DNA of 64,000 nt from Mycobacterium sp. (lineage in GTDB: Bacteria; Actinomycetota; Actinomycetes; Mycobacteriales; Mycobacteriaceae). The notes under the pieces were generated by a model, which searched no databases, had not been told where the DNA came from, and saw only the letters and a program-made list of their open reading frames with translations. The translations under genes and the position numbers were made by a program. Below, in pieces: positions 15,775 through 32,001 of the stretch (position 1 is its first letter; each line of letters opens with the position of its first letter). The stretch lies in the NCBI GenBank assembly GCA_018401645.1, contig JAGYKK010000017.1, positions 1 to 64,000 of the forward strand. The letters are read 5' to 3'.

Positions 15775-16790
15775 TCACTGCCCGGCGGCCAGTGCCGCGA
15801 CGACATCCGCTGCCGGCCCTCCAGAGATGTCCCGCCAAGCGGATCCGGCCCAGAGGGTGGCGGCATGGGGATCGCCCGCGGCCACCGACGCCGACCGGAT
15901 GGGGCCGGTGATCTGGTTGAGTTGCGGATACCCCGGCGGCGCTACCTCGCTGTAGGTGGCAGTGAATGCGTTGGCCAGGCTGCGCGCATAGCGTCCGGAG
16001 AAGGCCCGGGTCACCACGGTGTCGGTGAACTGCGTGTCGCGCAGAGCGCGACGATGCACGTCGTTGGTCCCGGCCTCATCACACAGCAGCAGTGCGGTGC
16101 CGACCTGGGCCGCCACCGCCCCGGCGCCCAAGACGTAGCGCACCGCGGTCGCGTCGCCCAGTCCGCCGGCGGCGACGACCGGTACGCCCAGATCCATAAC
16201 CTGATCAAGCAGGGTCAGCAACGGTGTCGTCGGCGCGTCCCGGTCCGGGGCGAACATGCTGCGGTGTCCCCCTGCGGCGGGGCCCTGAACCACCAGCGCA
16301 TCGGCCCCGGCGGCCACGGTGCCGAGGTCGGGATGGTTGTTGAGGACGGTGACGATGGTCAACACGCCCTGGCCGCAGCCATTGCAGGACGGCCCTTTCG
16401 GGCATCCGAAGGTAAACGACACCGCCTCGGGTGCAGTGTCGGCCACCACGTCGAGCTTTGCCTGCCAGTGGTCGTCGTCGGGACGCGGGCGTCCGGGTTC
16501 CACACCGTACCGCCGGGCCAGCGGCACCAGTTGCTCACGATAGGCGTCAATCTCCTCAGCACCGGACGCACAGGGTTGCGGCACGAAGAGGTTGACCGCG
16601 ATCGGCCGCCGGTCATTGACCGGGCTGCGGCGATGTCCTCGGCGAAGCGCTCGGCGGTGAGATAGCCGGCGGGCAACGAGCCGAGCCCGCCGGCGTTGGA
16701 TACCGCAGCGGCCAGAGCCGGGGTGCTGGGTCCACCAGCCATCGGCGCCCCCACAACGGAGATTGGCAAGTCATGCAGGCTGAATGGCAC
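15775..16790 (-). CDS. Nitronate monooxygenase-like protein (Rv2781c-like), frameshift near 16590
   Basis: Two ORFs: [43 protein letters not shown] and [22 protein letters not shown]...[15 protein letters not shown]. Confidence 0.8.
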
Positions 16791-16793
16791 CGG

Positions 16794-18182
16794 CTATCCC
16801 GCAAGCGCACGGAGGCGGTGCGGCAGGTTGCGTTTAGATCGATGCGGGCCCAGTACCGCGGCCCCGAAATGTCCGGAGAGCACCTTGCGTGCCACCGCGT
16901 TGACTTCATCTACGGTGACGTCCTCGATGCGCTGCAGCGTTTCCGAGATGCTTCGATACTCGCCGTAGTTGAGCTCACTGCGGCCCAGCCGATTCATCCG
17001 CGATGCAGAGTCCTCAAGTCCGAGCACCAACCCACCGCGCAACGATCCCTTGGCGATGCGACACTCGGAATCGGTAATGCCATCGCGGGCCACCGTCTCA
17101 AGCACCTCCGCGGTCAGTCGGACCACTTCGTCGAAACGTTCCGGCAGACATCCCGCGTAGACGGAGAAGGCGCCGCAGTCGGAGAACGTATCGATCGTTG
17201 AATACACCGAGTAGGCCAGCCCGCGCGTCTCCCGGATCTCCTGGAAGAGCCGCGAACTCAAGCCACCGCCGAGGGCTCCGTTGAGCACCGCCAATGCCCA
17301 TCGGTGCCGCCAACTCCGGCCGGGAATCCGAACTCCGAGGCTCAGGTGGGTCTGCTCGGAGTCACGGTTTACCAGCACCAGACCCGGCCGCCCGGGCACC
17401 CGCCCGGTTCCCGTGCGTGGTGGTTGGGGCGCACGGCCTTTCTTGAGTCTCGCGCCGAAGTGCCAGCGCACCAGGTTCACGACGTGCTCGTGGTCGATGT
17501 TCCCGGCTACCGCGATCACCATCCGCTCCGGGATATAACGGCGGACGTGAAAGGACTGCAACTGATTTCGCGTCATTGACGACACAGAGTCAATGCTGCC
17601 GATCACCGGCCGGCCGAGCGGATGGTCGCCGAACATCGCCGACAGAAAAACCTCGCCCAGGGTGTCCTCGGGATCGTCGTCGCGCATCGCGATCTCTTCG
17701 AGTACGACATCTCGCTCGACGGCGACGTCGCCGGCCGCGCAAACACCGTTGAGGACAACATCGGCAACCAGGTCGACGGCCAGTTCGAGATCGTCGTCGA
17801 GTACGTGCGCGTAGTAGCAGGTGTGTTCCTTGCCGGTGAACGCGTTCAGTTCGCCGCCGACGGCGTCGACCGCCTGGGCGATCTCCACCGACGTGCGGGT
17901 CGGGGTGGCCTTGAACAGCAGGTGCTCGAGGAAGTGCGCCGCGCCGGCCACGGTCGGGCCCTCGTCGCGGGAACCGACGTTAACCCACACCCCGACTGAC
18001 GCCGAACGCACGGATGGGACGTATTCGGTGACCACCCGCAGACCGCCCGGCAGCACGGTGCGGTGCATCGTCGAAAGCTCCGCGGCCGACGCCCCGCTCG
18101 GTCGACCCCGGAGTCCCGGCGGCTTAGCTATTGGCGGTCGCGGCATCGACCGGCGCGGGCGCGCTCTCCCCGGCTGCGTCAT
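16794..18182 (-). CDS. pepR: M16-family zinc peptidase; true start probably inside this ORF
   Basis: HxxEH motif in [13 protein letters not shown]; synteny with gpsI. Confidence 0.88.
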   Translation of the reverse strand: MTQPGRARPRRSMPRPPIAKPPGLRGRPSGASAAELSTMHRTVLPGGLRVVTEYVPSVRSASVGVWVNVGSRDEGPTVAGAAHFLEHLLFKATPTRTSVEIAQAVDAVGGELNAFTGKEHTCYYAHVLDDDLELAVDLVADVVLNGVCAAGDVAVERDVVLEEIAMRDDDPEDTLGEVFLSAMFGDHPLGRPVIGSIDSVSSMTRNQLQSFHVRRYIPERMVIAVAGNIDHEHVVNLVRWHFGARLKKGRAPQPPRTGTGRVPGRPGLVLVNRDSEQTHLSLGVRIPGRSWRHRWALAVLNGALGGGLSSRLFQEIRETRGLAYSVYSTIDTFSDCGAFSVYAGCLPERFDEVVRLTAEVLETVARDGITDSECRIAKGSLRGGLVLGLEDSASRMNRLGRSELNYGEYRSISETLQRIEDVTVDEVNAVARKVLSGHFGAAVLGPHRSKRNLPHRLRALAG

Positions 18183-20385
18183 CGTCGACCGGGATCAGGG
18201 AGATCTTGCCCCGGTTGTCAATGTCGGCGATCTCGACGCGAAGCTTGTCTCCCAACTTCACCACATCTTCGACCTTGGACACCCGCTTTCCCCGGCCCAG
18301 CTTGGAGATGTGGACCAAGCCGTCGCGACCGGGCAGCAGTGAGACGAACGCACCGAAATCGGTTGTCTTGACGACGGTCCCGAGGAATCGCTCGCCCACC
18401 TTCGGCAGTTGCGGATTGGCGATCGCATTGATCATGTCAATCGCCGCCTGAGCCGAAGCACCGTCGGTGGCGCCGACGAACACCGTGCCGTCATCCTCGA
18501 TCGAGATTGAGGCGCCGGTCTGCTCGGTGATCGAGTTGATCATCTTGCCCTTGGGTCCGATGACCTCGCCGATCTTATCGATCGGCACCTTGATCGCGGT
18601 CACCCGCGGAGCGTAGGGACTCATCTCGTCGGGGGCGTCGATCGCCTCGGCCATCACGTCGAGGATTACCAGCCTGGCGTCCTTGGCCTGAGCCAGGGCG
18701 CCGGCCAACACGTGCGAGGGGATTCCATCGAGCTTGGTGTCCAGCTGCAGCGCGGTGACGAATTCCTTGGTGCCGGCGACCTTGAAGTCCATGTCGCCGA
18801 AGGCGTCCTCCGCGCCGAGGATATCGGTCAGTGCTACGTAGCGCGTCTCACCGTTCACCTCATCCGACACCAGACCCATCGCGATACCGGCAACCGGTGC
18901 CTTCAGCGGCACACCGGCATTGAGCAACGACAGCGTCGAGGCACACACCGAGCCCATCGAGGTGGAGCCATTGGAGCTCAGCGCTTCGGAGACCTGCCGG
19001 ATGGCGTAGGGGAACTCTTCCACGCTGGGCAGCACCGGCATCAGGGCACGCTCGGCGAGCGCGCCGTGGCCGATCTCGCGCCGCTTGGGTGAGCCAACGC
19101 GACCGGTCTCCCCGGTCGAATACGGCGGGAAGTTGTAGTGGTGCATGTAGCGCTTGGACTTTTCCGGCCCCAGCGAGTCGATCTGCTGGGCCATCTTGAC
19201 CATGTCGAGAGTGGTGACGCCCATGATCTGGGTCTCCCCGCGTTCGAACAGCGCGCTACCGTGCGCCCGCGGGATGATCGCCACCTCGGCGCTCAGCGCG
19301 CGGATATCGGTGATGCCCCGGCCATCGATCCGGAAATGGTCGGTCAGGATGCGCTGGCGCACCAGTTTCTTGGTCAGCGACCGATAGGCGGCGCCGATCT
19401 CCTTCTCGCGTCCGGCGAAAGCCTCGCCGAGGCGTCCGAGCACATCGACCTTGATCTCATCCGTGCGATCGTTGCGCTCGGTTTTTCCGGCGATCTGCAG
19501 AGCCTGGGCCAGGTCGTCGCCGCCAGCCGAGACCACGGCCGCATAGACGTCGTCAGCGTAATCGGGGAACAGCGGGTAGTCGGCGACCGGTTTGGCGGCC
19601 TTGGCCGCCAACTCCTCCTGCGCGTTGCACAGCGCGGCGATGAACGGCTTGGCTACCTCAAGGCCCTCGGCCACAACGGTTTCGGTGGGCGCCGTGGCGC
19701 CGCCGGCGATCAGCTCGATCACCCTGTCGGTGGCTTCAGCCTCGACCATCATGATCGCGACGTCGGCCGAGTCCCCGGAGCCGGTCTTGCGCCCCGCGAC
19801 GACCATGTCGAACACGGCACCCTCGAGCTGCTCGACAGTCGGGAACGCCACCCACTGGCCACCGCCGGCCGACCCCGGGATGAGCGCGACGCGAACGCCG
19901 CCGACGGGGCCGGAGAACGGCAGGCCGGAGATCTGGGTAGACGCCGATGCGGCATTGATGGCGAGCACGTCGTACAGGTCGTTGGGATCGAGGCTGAGGA
20001 TCGTGACAACGACCTGGATCTCGTTGCGCAGGCCGGAGATGAACGTCGGTCGCAGTGGCCGGTCGATCAGCCGACAGGTGAGGATCGCGTCGGTGGAGGG
20101 GCGGCCCTCGCGGCGGAAGAAGGAGCCGGGAATCCGGCCCGCGGCATACATCCGCTCCTCGACATCAATGGTCAGAGGGAAGAAGTCAAAGTGCTCTTTG
20201 GGGGTCTTGCTGGCGGTGGTGGCCGACAGCAGCATGGTTTCGTCGTCGAGGTAGGCGACGACGGCGCCGGCGGCCTGCTGGGCCAGCCGACCGGTCTCGA
20301 ATCGGATGGTGCGGGTGCCGAAGCTCCCGTTGTCGATGGTGGCGGTTGCTTCGAACACGCCTTCGTCGATGTCAGCGACAGACAT
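18124..20385 (-). CDS. gpsI: Polyribonucleotide nucleotidyltransferase
   Basis: RNase PH x2, KH ([31 protein letters not shown]) and S1 domains. Confidence 0.96.
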   Translation of the reverse strand: MSVADIDEGVFEATATIDNGSFGTRTIRFETGRLAQQAAGAVVAYLDDETMLLSATTASKTPKEHFDFFPLTIDVEERMYAAGRIPGSFFRREGRPSTDAILTCRLIDRPLRPTFISGLRNEIQVVVTILSLDPNDLYDVLAINAASASTQISGLPFSGPVGGVRVALIPGSAGGGQWVAFPTVEQLEGAVFDMVVAGRKTGSGDSADVAIMMVEAEATDRVIELIAGGATAPTETVVAEGLEVAKPFIAALCNAQEELAAKAAKPVADYPLFPDYADDVYAAVVSAGGDDLAQALQIAGKTERNDRTDEIKVDVLGRLGEAFAGREKEIGAAYRSLTKKLVRQRILTDHFRIDGRGITDIRALSAEVAIIPRAHGSALFERGETQIMGVTTLDMVKMAQQIDSLGPEKSKRYMHHYNFPPYSTGETGRVGSPKRREIGHGALAERALMPVLPSVEEFPYAIRQVSEALSSNGSTSMGSVCASTLSLLNAGVPLKAPVAGIAMGLVSDEVNGETRYVALTDILGAEDAFGDMDFKVAGTKEFVTALQLDTKLDGIPSHVLAGALAQAKDARLVILDVMAEAIDAPDEMSPYAPRVTAIKVPIDKIGEVIGPKGKMINSITEQTGASISIEDDGTVFVGATDGASAQAAIDMINAIANPQLPKVGERFLGTVVKTTDFGAFVSLLPGRDGLVHISKLGRGKRVSKVEDVVKLGDKLRVEIADIDNRGKISLIPVDDDAAGESAPAPVDAATANS

Positions 20386-20476
20386 AGAGGTCCGTACAGC
20401 CTTTCTGGAAATTCACTGTTCTGGTGTTTCGCGTCGCCACAGCGAACTCGGGTGTCCCGAAACCGCTAGGAAAGCG

Positions 20477-20519
20477 CCCCGGATGACAGCGAGCTACGCT
20501 GTCGATCGAAGCGCCGGGG
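20477..20519 (-). promoter_or_regulatory. Candidate gpsI (pnp) leader stem-loop
   Basis: Nested inverted repeats CCCCGG...CCGGGG and GACAGCG-AGCTA-CGCTGTC in the 5' leader of gpsI. Confidence 0.35.
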
Positions 20520-20697
20520 ATGAAGACCAAGTCCGCAGCCACTACCGAAGACCGCGTGTGCCCGATCGGGGAGTCTCGCCAGGGAGACGCAGGAACGGAA
20601 CGCGCTGATGTGCGCGGCCCGCACCGGGTGTTCGAGCCGTTGACCGGCTCATAACTGTGATGATGTTACACGGCGGATGGCCGCCGCCCGCCCCCGC

Positions 20698-20967
20698 TCA
20701 GCGACGCAGACCGAGGCGTTCGATCAGTGCGCGATAGCGCGCAACGTCCACCTTGGCGACGTACTTCAGCAGTCGGCGACGACGACCGACGAGCAGCAGC
20801 AACCCGCGCCGGGAGTGGTGGTCGTGTTTGTGGGTCTTGAGGTGCTCGGTCAGGTCGGAGATGCGCTTGGTCAGCATCGCGACCTGGGCTTCCGGCGAGC
20901 CGGTGTCGGTCTCGTGCAACCCGTAGGCACCCAGAATTTCTTTTTTTTGCTCGGTAGTCAGCGACAT
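20698..20967 (-). CDS. rpsO: 30S ribosomal protein S15
   Basis: [69 protein letters not shown]. Confidence 0.97.
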   Translation of the reverse strand: MSLTTEQKKEILGAYGLHETDTGSPEAQVAMLTKRISDLTEHLKTHKHDHHSRRGLLLLVGRRRRLLKYVAKVDVARYRALIERLGLRR

Positions 20968-21083
20968 GCTGGAACTCCATCATTTCAGTCCGCGAGTAAT
21001 AGGTTGAGAGTGAGCCACCGCGAACAGCAGCCCACGCCCGATGATCCTAGCAGCGCCGATGCTCACGCTCCGAATCGCGGCGG

Positions 21084-22094
21084 TCAGCGTTGGGCCGCCA
21101 GGATGCCCCGCGCCTTCTCGGTGTCACGGCCCATCGCCTCGATGAGATCGTCGGCCGAGGCGAACTTCTTCTGGCCGCGGATGCGTGCCACGAAGTCCAC
21201 CGCGACGTGCTGTCCGTACAGGTCAGCGGAGGTATCCAAGACGAAGGCCTCGACGGTGCGGGTACGCCCGGAAAACGTCGGGTTGGTGCCAACCGACACG
21301 GCGGCCGGGTGTCGCCTGCCACGCATCAGGGTGCCGGTCACGGAGTCCGGCCCCGATTGACCCCCCAGCACCGTGAACCAGGCGGCGTAAACGCCATCGG
21401 CCGGAATCGCGGAGTGCATGGGCCCGGCGACGTTGGCGGTCGGGTAGCCCAAACCCTTGCCCCGGCCGTCGCCGCGCACCACCACGCCCTCGACTCGGTG
21501 CGGGCGGCCGAGAGCCTCGGCGGCGGCTACCACGTCGCCGGCGTCCACGCAGGCCCGGACGTAGGTGGAGGAAAAGGTGACCGTTTCGCTAGGGAGGTGC
21601 TCGGCGACCAGGGACACCCCGTCCACGGCGAATCCCAGCCGGTCGCCGGCTTTACGGAGGGTGTCGACGTTTCCGACAGCCTTCTTGCCGAAGGTGAAGT
21701 TCTCCCCCACCACCACTTCCACGACATGCAGGCGCTCGACGAGCAGTTCATGGATATAGCGGTCCGGGGTCAGCTTCATAAAGTCGGCCGTGAACGGCAC
21801 CACCAGGAATACGTCGACGCCGAGTTCCTCGACGAGTTCGGCGCGGCGCGCCAGCGTGGTCAGCTGGGCTGGGTGACTGCCGGGAAAGACGACCTCCATC
21901 GGGTGCGGGTCAAAAGTCATCAGGACGGTCGGCACTCCGCGTGACCTGCCCGCCTTGACCGCCCGCGCGATGATCTCGGCGTGACCGCGGTGCACACCGT
22001 CGAATACCCCGATGGTCAGCACACAGCGACCCCAGTCCGAGGGAATCTCATCGAGTCCGCGCCAGCGCTCCACGGGGGTAAGCGTACGGCTCAT
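21084..22094 (-). CDS. ribF: Bifunctional riboflavin kinase/FAD synthetase
   Basis: VLTIGVFDGVHRGHAEII; GKGLGYPTANV. Confidence 0.94.
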   Translation of the reverse strand: MSRTLTPVERWRGLDEIPSDWGRCVLTIGVFDGVHRGHAEIIARAVKAGRSRGVPTVLMTFDPHPMEVVFPGSHPAQLTTLARRAELVEELGVDVFLVVPFTADFMKLTPDRYIHELLVERLHVVEVVVGENFTFGKKAVGNVDTLRKAGDRLGFAVDGVSLVAEHLPSETVTFSSTYVRACVDAGDVVAAAEALGRPHRVEGVVVRGDGRGKGLGYPTANVAGPMHSAIPADGVYAAWFTVLGGQSGPDSVTGTLMRGRRHPAAVSVGTNPTFSGRTRTVEAFVLDTSADLYGQHVAVDFVARIRGQKKFASADDLIEAMGRDTEKARGILAAQR

Positions 22095-22105
22095 AACGAC
22101 CGGAA

Positions 22106-23029
22106 CTAAAGGGTCGCCGGCCGGATCACCACCACGGACCTCGTTCGCGGACCGCTGTCCTCCAAGAGCGCGAACACCTGTCCGTCTGGGCCGGTGGCCG
22201 CGTAGCGGCCCTCGATACCGGCGGCTGGCAACGACCGGCCGTGGCCGACGTCGACGGCTTGTTCGGCGGTGATGTCGCGACGCGGGAACCCCAGCAGGCA
22301 GGCCTCGTCGAGGGTGTAGCTCAGCGCGGGGTGCTCGGCGAGGTCTTCCAGGGTGCGGGCATGGTCGAGGCCGTAGCCGCTGACGCGGGTGCGCCGCAAT
22401 GCCCTCAGATGCCCGCCGACACCGAGACCCACCCCGAGATCACGGGCCAGTGCCCGGATATAGGTGCCTGCCGAGCAGTCCACCTCCACATCCACATCAA
22501 CCACCGGGCCCTCTCGCCGGATCGCGAAGACGTCGAAACGGTCGATCTGAACCGCGCGTGCGGCCAGTTCGACCGCCTCTCCTTCGCGGACGCGTTGATA
22601 GGCCCGCTTGCCATCGACCTTGATCGCACTCACCGCCGACGGGCGTTGCGAAATCTCGCCGCGAAGCAGGCCGATTCCGCGGTTGATCGCCTCGTCGGTC
22701 ACCTCGGCAGCCGACAGATCCCGGACCACGTCGCCGTCAGCGTCATCCGTGGTGGTTGTCCGGCCGAGACGGATGGTGGCGGCGTAGGACTTCGACGTGC
22801 CGCTGATCAAGCCCAGAATCTTGGTGGCACGCTCGATGCCGACCACCAGCACCCCGGTGGCCATCGGGTCCAGGGTGCCGGCATGCCCCACCTTGCGGGT
22901 ACCGAAGATCCGTCGGCAGCGGCCCACCACGTCATGGCTGGTCATCCCGGCCGATTTGTCGACGACGACCAGCCCGGCAGCGAAGCTGATTCCCGGGTCG
23001 CTGCGCTCCTGCCCTCCGGGTGCGCTCAC
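22106..23029 (-). CDS. truB: tRNA pseudouridine(55) synthase (GTG start overlapping pptT stop)
   Basis: [17 protein letters not shown]...[27 protein letters not shown]. Confidence 0.94.
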   Translation of the reverse strand: MSAPGGQERSDPGISFAAGLVVVDKSAGMTSHDVVGRCRRIFGTRKVGHAGTLDPMATGVLVVGIERATKILGLISGTSKSYAATIRLGRTTTTDDADGDVVRDLSAAEVTDEAINRGIGLLRGEISQRPSAVSAIKVDGKRAYQRVREGEAVELAARAVQIDRFDVFAIRREGPVVDVDVEVDCSAGTYIRALARDLGVGLGVGGHLRALRRTRVSGYGLDHARTLEDLAEHPALSYTLDEACLLGFPRRDITAEQAVDVGHGRSLPAAGIEGRYAATGPDGQVFALLEDSGPRTRSVVVIRPATL

Positions 23030-23694
23030 AGCACGATCGCCGTCAGTGCCAGCCCGCCGGCCACCGACCACCGGCCGGCCAACTCGGTCAGCGGTGGACC
23101 GGACCGAGCGGCGGAGTCGATCAGGATGCGGGAGATGAACTCACCTGCCGTCCCGTCGGCGCCGACGGTGAAGGTGATGTGGGCGTCCTCGAAGCCCAGC
23201 CACCGCTGCGTGAGCGGGTACCACGCCTTGTAGGTGGCCTCCTTGGCGCAGAACAGGATTCGGTCCCAGTGCAGGTCGCCGGGCAACGCCGCAATCTCGG
23301 TGCGTTCGACCGGCAGGCTGACCGCGTCGAGCACCCCCTGGGGCAGTACGCTGTGCGGCTCGGCATCGATGCCGACCGAGCGCACGGCGACCCGGCGACC
23401 CACGACCGCGCCGCGGTAGCCCTCGCAGTGGGTCAGGCTGCCCACCACGCCGTCGGGCCAGTGCGGTTCGCCTTTGTCCCCCTTGAGAATCGGTGACGGC
23501 GGCACTCCGAGTTGCTCCATGGCCACCCGTGCGCAGTGCCGGACGGTGACGAACTCATTGCGCCGCTTGGCAACCGAACGAGCGATCAGCGGCTCCTCTT
23601 CGGGCAGGGCAGCGAGATGCGGTGGATCGTCGTACAACTCGGCGAAGACCAGATCCGCGATGTCGGGAAGCACCTCCCGCATGAACTCACTCAT
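23026..23694 (-). CDS. pptT: 4'-phosphopantetheinyl transferase
   Basis: [22 protein letters not shown]...[26 protein letters not shown]. Confidence 0.92.
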   Translation of the reverse strand: MSEFMREVLPDIADLVFAELYDDPPHLAALPEEEPLIARSVAKRRNEFVTVRHCARVAMEQLGVPPSPILKGDKGEPHWPDGVVGSLTHCEGYRGAVVGRRVAVRSVGIDAEPHSVLPQGVLDAVSLPVERTEIAALPGDLHWDRILFCAKEATYKAWYPLTQRWLGFEDAHITFTVGADGTAGEFISRILIDSAARSGPPLTELAGRWSVAGGLALTAIVL

Positions 23695-24626
23695 CCGCGC
23701 CGGCTGCGCAGCCGCTCCTGGAACTTCTCCGACTGCTCGCGCATCTGGGGGGTGATCATGAAATGGCCACCGAAGTCGTTGAGATAGCCGGGTGCGTAAT
23801 CCGGGTCGGGCAACACCTGGCGCAGCCAGCGATAGGGCTTGCGGCGGTGCCACTCTCGCGGATAGCCCACTGACACCTCCTCAAACCGCACCCCGTCGTA
23901 CCACGTCGTGCGAGGGATGTGCAGATGCCCGTACACCGAGCACAGCGCGTTGTAGCGGGTGTGCCAGTCGGCGGTCGCGGTGGTACCGCACCAGAGCGCG
24001 AACTCCGGATAGAACAGCACGTCGCACGGTTCGCGACGCAGCGGGAAATGGTTCACCAGGACGGTGGGCGTGATCCAGTCCAATTCATCCAATCGTGCCC
24101 TGGTGTACTTGAGGCGGTCCCGGCACCAGGCATCACGGGTGGCGTAAGGCTCACTCGACAGCAGGAACTCGTCGGTCGCCACGACGTTGCGCTCCCGGGC
24201 GATCGCCAGGCCCTCGGCCTTGGTGCCCGCGCCCTCGGGAAGAAACGTGTAGTCGTACAGCAGAAACATTGAGACGATCGTCGCCGGACCGCCGCCTTCG
24301 GTCCACACCGGGTAAGGATGCTCAGGGGTCAGCACGCCCATCTCGTCGCACATCTGCACCAGATAGTCGTAGCGCGCTCGGCCGAACACCTGCATCGGAT
24401 CCTTGCCCGTGGTCCACAGTTCGTGGTTTCCCGGCACCCAGATGACCTTGGCGAACCGGCGCCGCAACAGATCCAACGCCCAGCGAACATCGTCGGTGCG
24501 CTCGGCCACGTCACCGGCGACGATCAACCAGTCCTCCGGGGTCGCCGGGTAAAGCGACTCGGTCACCGGCTTGTTGCCGTTGTGACCGATATGCAGGTCG
24601 CTGATTGCCCAGAGCGTTGGAGCCAC
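23691..24626 (-). CDS. Metallophosphoesterase (Rv2795c-like)
   Basis: WAISDLHIGHNGNK, VAGDVAER, VPGNHELW. Confidence 0.92.
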   Translation of the reverse strand: MAPTLWAISDLHIGHNGNKPVTESLYPATPEDWLIVAGDVAERTDDVRWALDLLRRRFAKVIWVPGNHELWTTGKDPMQVFGRARYDYLVQMCDEMGVLTPEHPYPVWTEGGGPATIVSMFLLYDYTFLPEGAGTKAEGLAIARERNVVATDEFLLSSEPYATRDAWCRDRLKYTRARLDELDWITPTVLVNHFPLRREPCDVLFYPEFALWCGTTATADWHTRYNALCSVYGHLHIPRTTWYDGVRFEEVSVGYPREWHRRKPYRWLRQVLPDPDYAPGYLNDFGGHFMITPQMREQSEKFQERLRSRRG

Positions 24627-24663
24627 AGCGCTTCACCCTACTGGCGGCCCCTATCCTAGTCCG

Positions 24664-26311
24664 GTGGCGAGTACGCGGTTCACCGACCGGGCGGTGAGCC
24701 GGGCGCTACGGCTTCCGGCTCCCACAACCGGCTACCCGGTGCACCGCGCCTGCGGGTGCCCATGCGTGACGGCGTCGAGTTGATCGCCGACGCCGGTCGC
24801 CGCCGCGCCGAAGGGCACCATCCTGCATGGGGCCCCCTACGGCCGAACATTTCCCGTTCTCGCTGATCTACGCCCGGATTTACGCCGCGCGCGGTTACCA
24901 CGTGATCTTCCAAAGCGTGCGGGGGACCCGGGGTCCGGCGGCACCTTCTGTGCCCATGTGGTCCACGAGGCCGCCGGATGCGGCCGACACCGTGATCTGG
25001 TTGCGCGGCCAACCCTGGTTCACCGGGACGTTCGCCACCATCGGCCTGTCCTACCTCGGCTTCACCCAGTGGGCGCTACTGGCGGACCCACCACCGGAAC
25101 TGGTCGCGTTTCCGGTCGTCGCCGTCGGACCGCACGACCTGCACACCTCCACCTGGGGCACCGGAGCCTTCGCACTGACCGACTTCCTCGGCTGGGCGGA
25201 CATGATGGCCCATCAGGAACGGGGGCCACTCAAGCGGATGGCCTACCAGGTTAAAGCCCGCCGCAGGATGGACCGGGCGGTACGGGGCGTCCCGTTGGGC
25301 GAAGCCGGGCGCGCACTGCTCGGTGAGCGATCCCCGTGGTACGAGACCTGGCTGGGCCCACCCTGACCGCAACGACAGGTTCTGGAATCCGATGACAATG
25401 TCGGCTGCACTGGACCGGTGCACCGTTCCGGTGCTGTTACTCACCGGTTGGCAGGACGTCTTCCTCGACCAGACCATCAGTCAGTACCGGCAGTTGCGCG
25501 ACCGTGGCGTCGACGTCGCCTTGACGATAGGCCCCTGGACCCACGATCAGATCGTGACTCGAGCGACCGGCAGCACAGTGGCCGAGACGCTGGGCTGGCT
25601 TGGCTCCCACTCCGGCCGGGGAATCCCCCACCCGGGAAATCCCCACCCGCGCGCACCACACCGGTACTGGGCCCACATCACCGCCGGGACGCCTGGACGG
25701 ACATGCCGGACTGGCCCGTCACCGGCCCAGAGCATGCGTTGCATCTCCAGCCCGGTGGCCGACTCGGAGCCGCCGCCGCCCCCGTGGGCTCGCGGGCGGC
25801 AACCTTCCGTTATGACCCGGCCGATCCCACTCCGACGATCGGCGGGCGGCTGTTGTCTCGGCAAGGCGGCTACCGCGACGACACCGAGTTGTCCGGGCGT
25901 ACCGACGTACTCACGTTCACCAGTGCGCCACTGGAGACGGAACTGACGGTCTACGGAAATCCCGTCGTCGAGGTGGATCACTCCAGCGACAACCCGCACT
26001 TCGACGTTTTCGTCAGGGTCAGCGAGGTGGACGCGGTGGGCCGGTCTCGCAATGCTGTAGCGACGGGTTCCGACGCTTCCGTGCCGAGTCCGCCGCACCG
26101 ATCCGACTTACGCTCGACCCGATCGCCCACCGGTTCAGTGCCGGCTGCCGAATACGGTAGCCATCGCGGGCGGCCTGCATCCGCGATTCGCCTGCAACCT
26201 CGGCACCGGCGAACCCGACCTCACCGGACGCCGGATGGTCGCCCACCCACACCGTGCGCTGGCGCCGCGTCGCGACTCATCCTGCCCGTCGCCGACCGAT
26301 CGGTTACCTGA
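24664..26311 (+). CDS. CocE/NonD-family hydrolase (Rv2800-like), several frameshifts
   Basis: Reassembled frames: LRVPMRDGVELIAD, GTFATIGLSYLGFTQWALL, PVLLLTGWQDVFLDQTISQY, DNPHFDVFVRVSEVDAVGRS. Confidence 0.75.
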
Positions 26312-26359
26312 ACGAACCCAGACCCGATCGACGGGTGCGGGTGCCGCTACGGTGTCGTT

Positions 26360-27060
26360 ATGGCCACACCCTCACGCGCCGACATCCTGCTCATCGACAC
26401 CACCGACCGGGTTCGGACCCTCACGCTGAACCGGCCCGAGTCCCGCAACGCATTGTCGAGCGGGCTGCGCAAGCAGTTCTTCGCCGCGCTACGCGACGCT
26501 GAGGCCGACGACGGCGTAGACGTGGTGATCTTCACCGGCACCGATCCGGTGTTCTGCGCGGGCTTGGACCTCAAGGAACTCGGCGACACCACAGAGTTGC
26601 CAGACATCTCCCCGAAGTGGCCGCTGATGAACAAGCCGGTGATCGGGGCGATCAACGGTGCGGCGGTGACCGGTGGGCTGGAATTGGCGCTGTACTGCGA
26701 CATCCTGATCGCCTCCGATCGGGCTCGATTCGCCGACACCCACGCCCGGGTCGGGTTGCTGCCCACCTGGGGTCTGAGCGTGCGACTGCCGCAGAAGGTC
26801 GGGGTGGGGATGGCGCGCCGGATGAGTATGACCGGCGACTACCTGTCGGCCGTCGACGCACTGCGCGCCGGACTGGTCACCGAAGTCGTCGCCCACGAAC
26901 AGTTGATGCCGGCCGCACGCGCGATGGCCGCCTGATCGTCGGCAACAACCAGAAGGCCATCCGCGCACTGCTGACTTATCACCGTATCGATAACGCCGAC
27001 ACCGGTACCGGGCTGTGGATGGAGGCCATCGGCTCGCCTGATGCGCTCAGCCAGCGGTGA
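26360..27060 (+). CDS. echA16: Enoyl-CoA hydratase (EchA16-like), one apparent frameshift near 26930
   Basis: VRTLTLNRPESRNALSSGLRKQ, PVIGAINGAAVTGGLELALYCDILIASDRARFADTHARVGLLP; C-terminus IVGNNQKAIRALLTYHRIDN in another frame. Confidence 0.85.
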
Positions 27061-27096
27061 CGATATCGCCGCCAGTCGGGCCACGGTTATCGCGCG

Positions 27097-27166
27097 GCCG
27101 GGCGCAGGCCCGGCAGTCGATTTGAGCCGGGCGCAGGCCCGGCAGTCGATTTGAGCCGGGCGCAGG
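27097..27166. repeat. 29-bp tandem repeat (2.4 copies), each unit containing a GCCGGG-CGCAGG-CCCGGC hairpin, between convergent genes
   Basis: GCCGGGCGCAGGCCCGGCAGTCGATTTGA at 27097-27125 and 27126-27154 plus partial copy 27155-27166. Confidence 0.85.
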
Positions 27167-28628
<1,462 letters not shown>

Positions 28629-28706
28629 GAATCCCGCCCCACGGGCGAGCGCTCACGGATGCCCGCCACATTCGGTGACGCGATGTCCCGACGACGGGCA
28701 GGCCCA

Positions 28707-31510
<2,804 letters not shown>

Positions 31511-31657
31511 GACATCTCCATCTCTAGAGGCGCCAGCGGTGGGAAGGCCGCGCCTCGGGTTTAACTACGACGCATGATCATCGTCGGGTCTTCACGGTGT
31601 GCTCATGTTCTTCCGATACTCGTTTCTCGTGCCGGGCGGGCGAGCGATATGACGTGC

Positions 31658-31960
31658 TCATCCACCGCGGATGTGTCCGGTGAACCGGTGATCCGGAGCG
31701 CTCGCGCGAATGCCTGCCGTCGGATCGCCGCCGTGAGGCCTGCCAGTCAACGGGGTGCAGCAGGCACCCCGACCCGGGCGGGACCGTGAAGCATCGACGG
31801 AGACGGCTGTGAGGCCGTTTTCCGTCGACCCGGCCACCACTCGGAGCAGTTCGACGGCCAACTCTCGCCTCCGGCAGCCGATGCACGTCCGAACCGGACC
31901 GCCGGTGGACGTCTCAGCTGCTGGATTCTTGCGCTGGACCACGACACACTCTACCGTCAC
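31658..31960 (-). CDS. ylxR: YlxR-family RNA-binding protein; start uncertain
   Basis: GPVRTCIGCRRRELAVELLRVV...GRGACCTPL; between nusA and infB. Confidence 0.85.
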   Translation of the reverse strand: MTVECVVVQRKNPAAETSTGGPVRTCIGCRRRELAVELLRVVAGSTENGLTAVSVDASRSRPGRGACCTPLTGRPHGGDPTAGIRASAPDHRFTGHIRGG

Positions 31961-32001
31961 CGCGGCCGAGTTCAGAACCGAGCCATGATGGCGCCGCGCA
32001 G

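Noticed and set aside
19138-20469. 443-aa plus-strand ORF antisense to gpsI
   Set aside because: Same shadow-ORF effect; gpsI on the other strand is unambiguous.
31658-31960. Possible ORF fusion of ylxR with an upstream leader
   Set aside because: N-terminal extension is just open frame; the core GPVRTCIGCRRRE matches a normal YlxR start.
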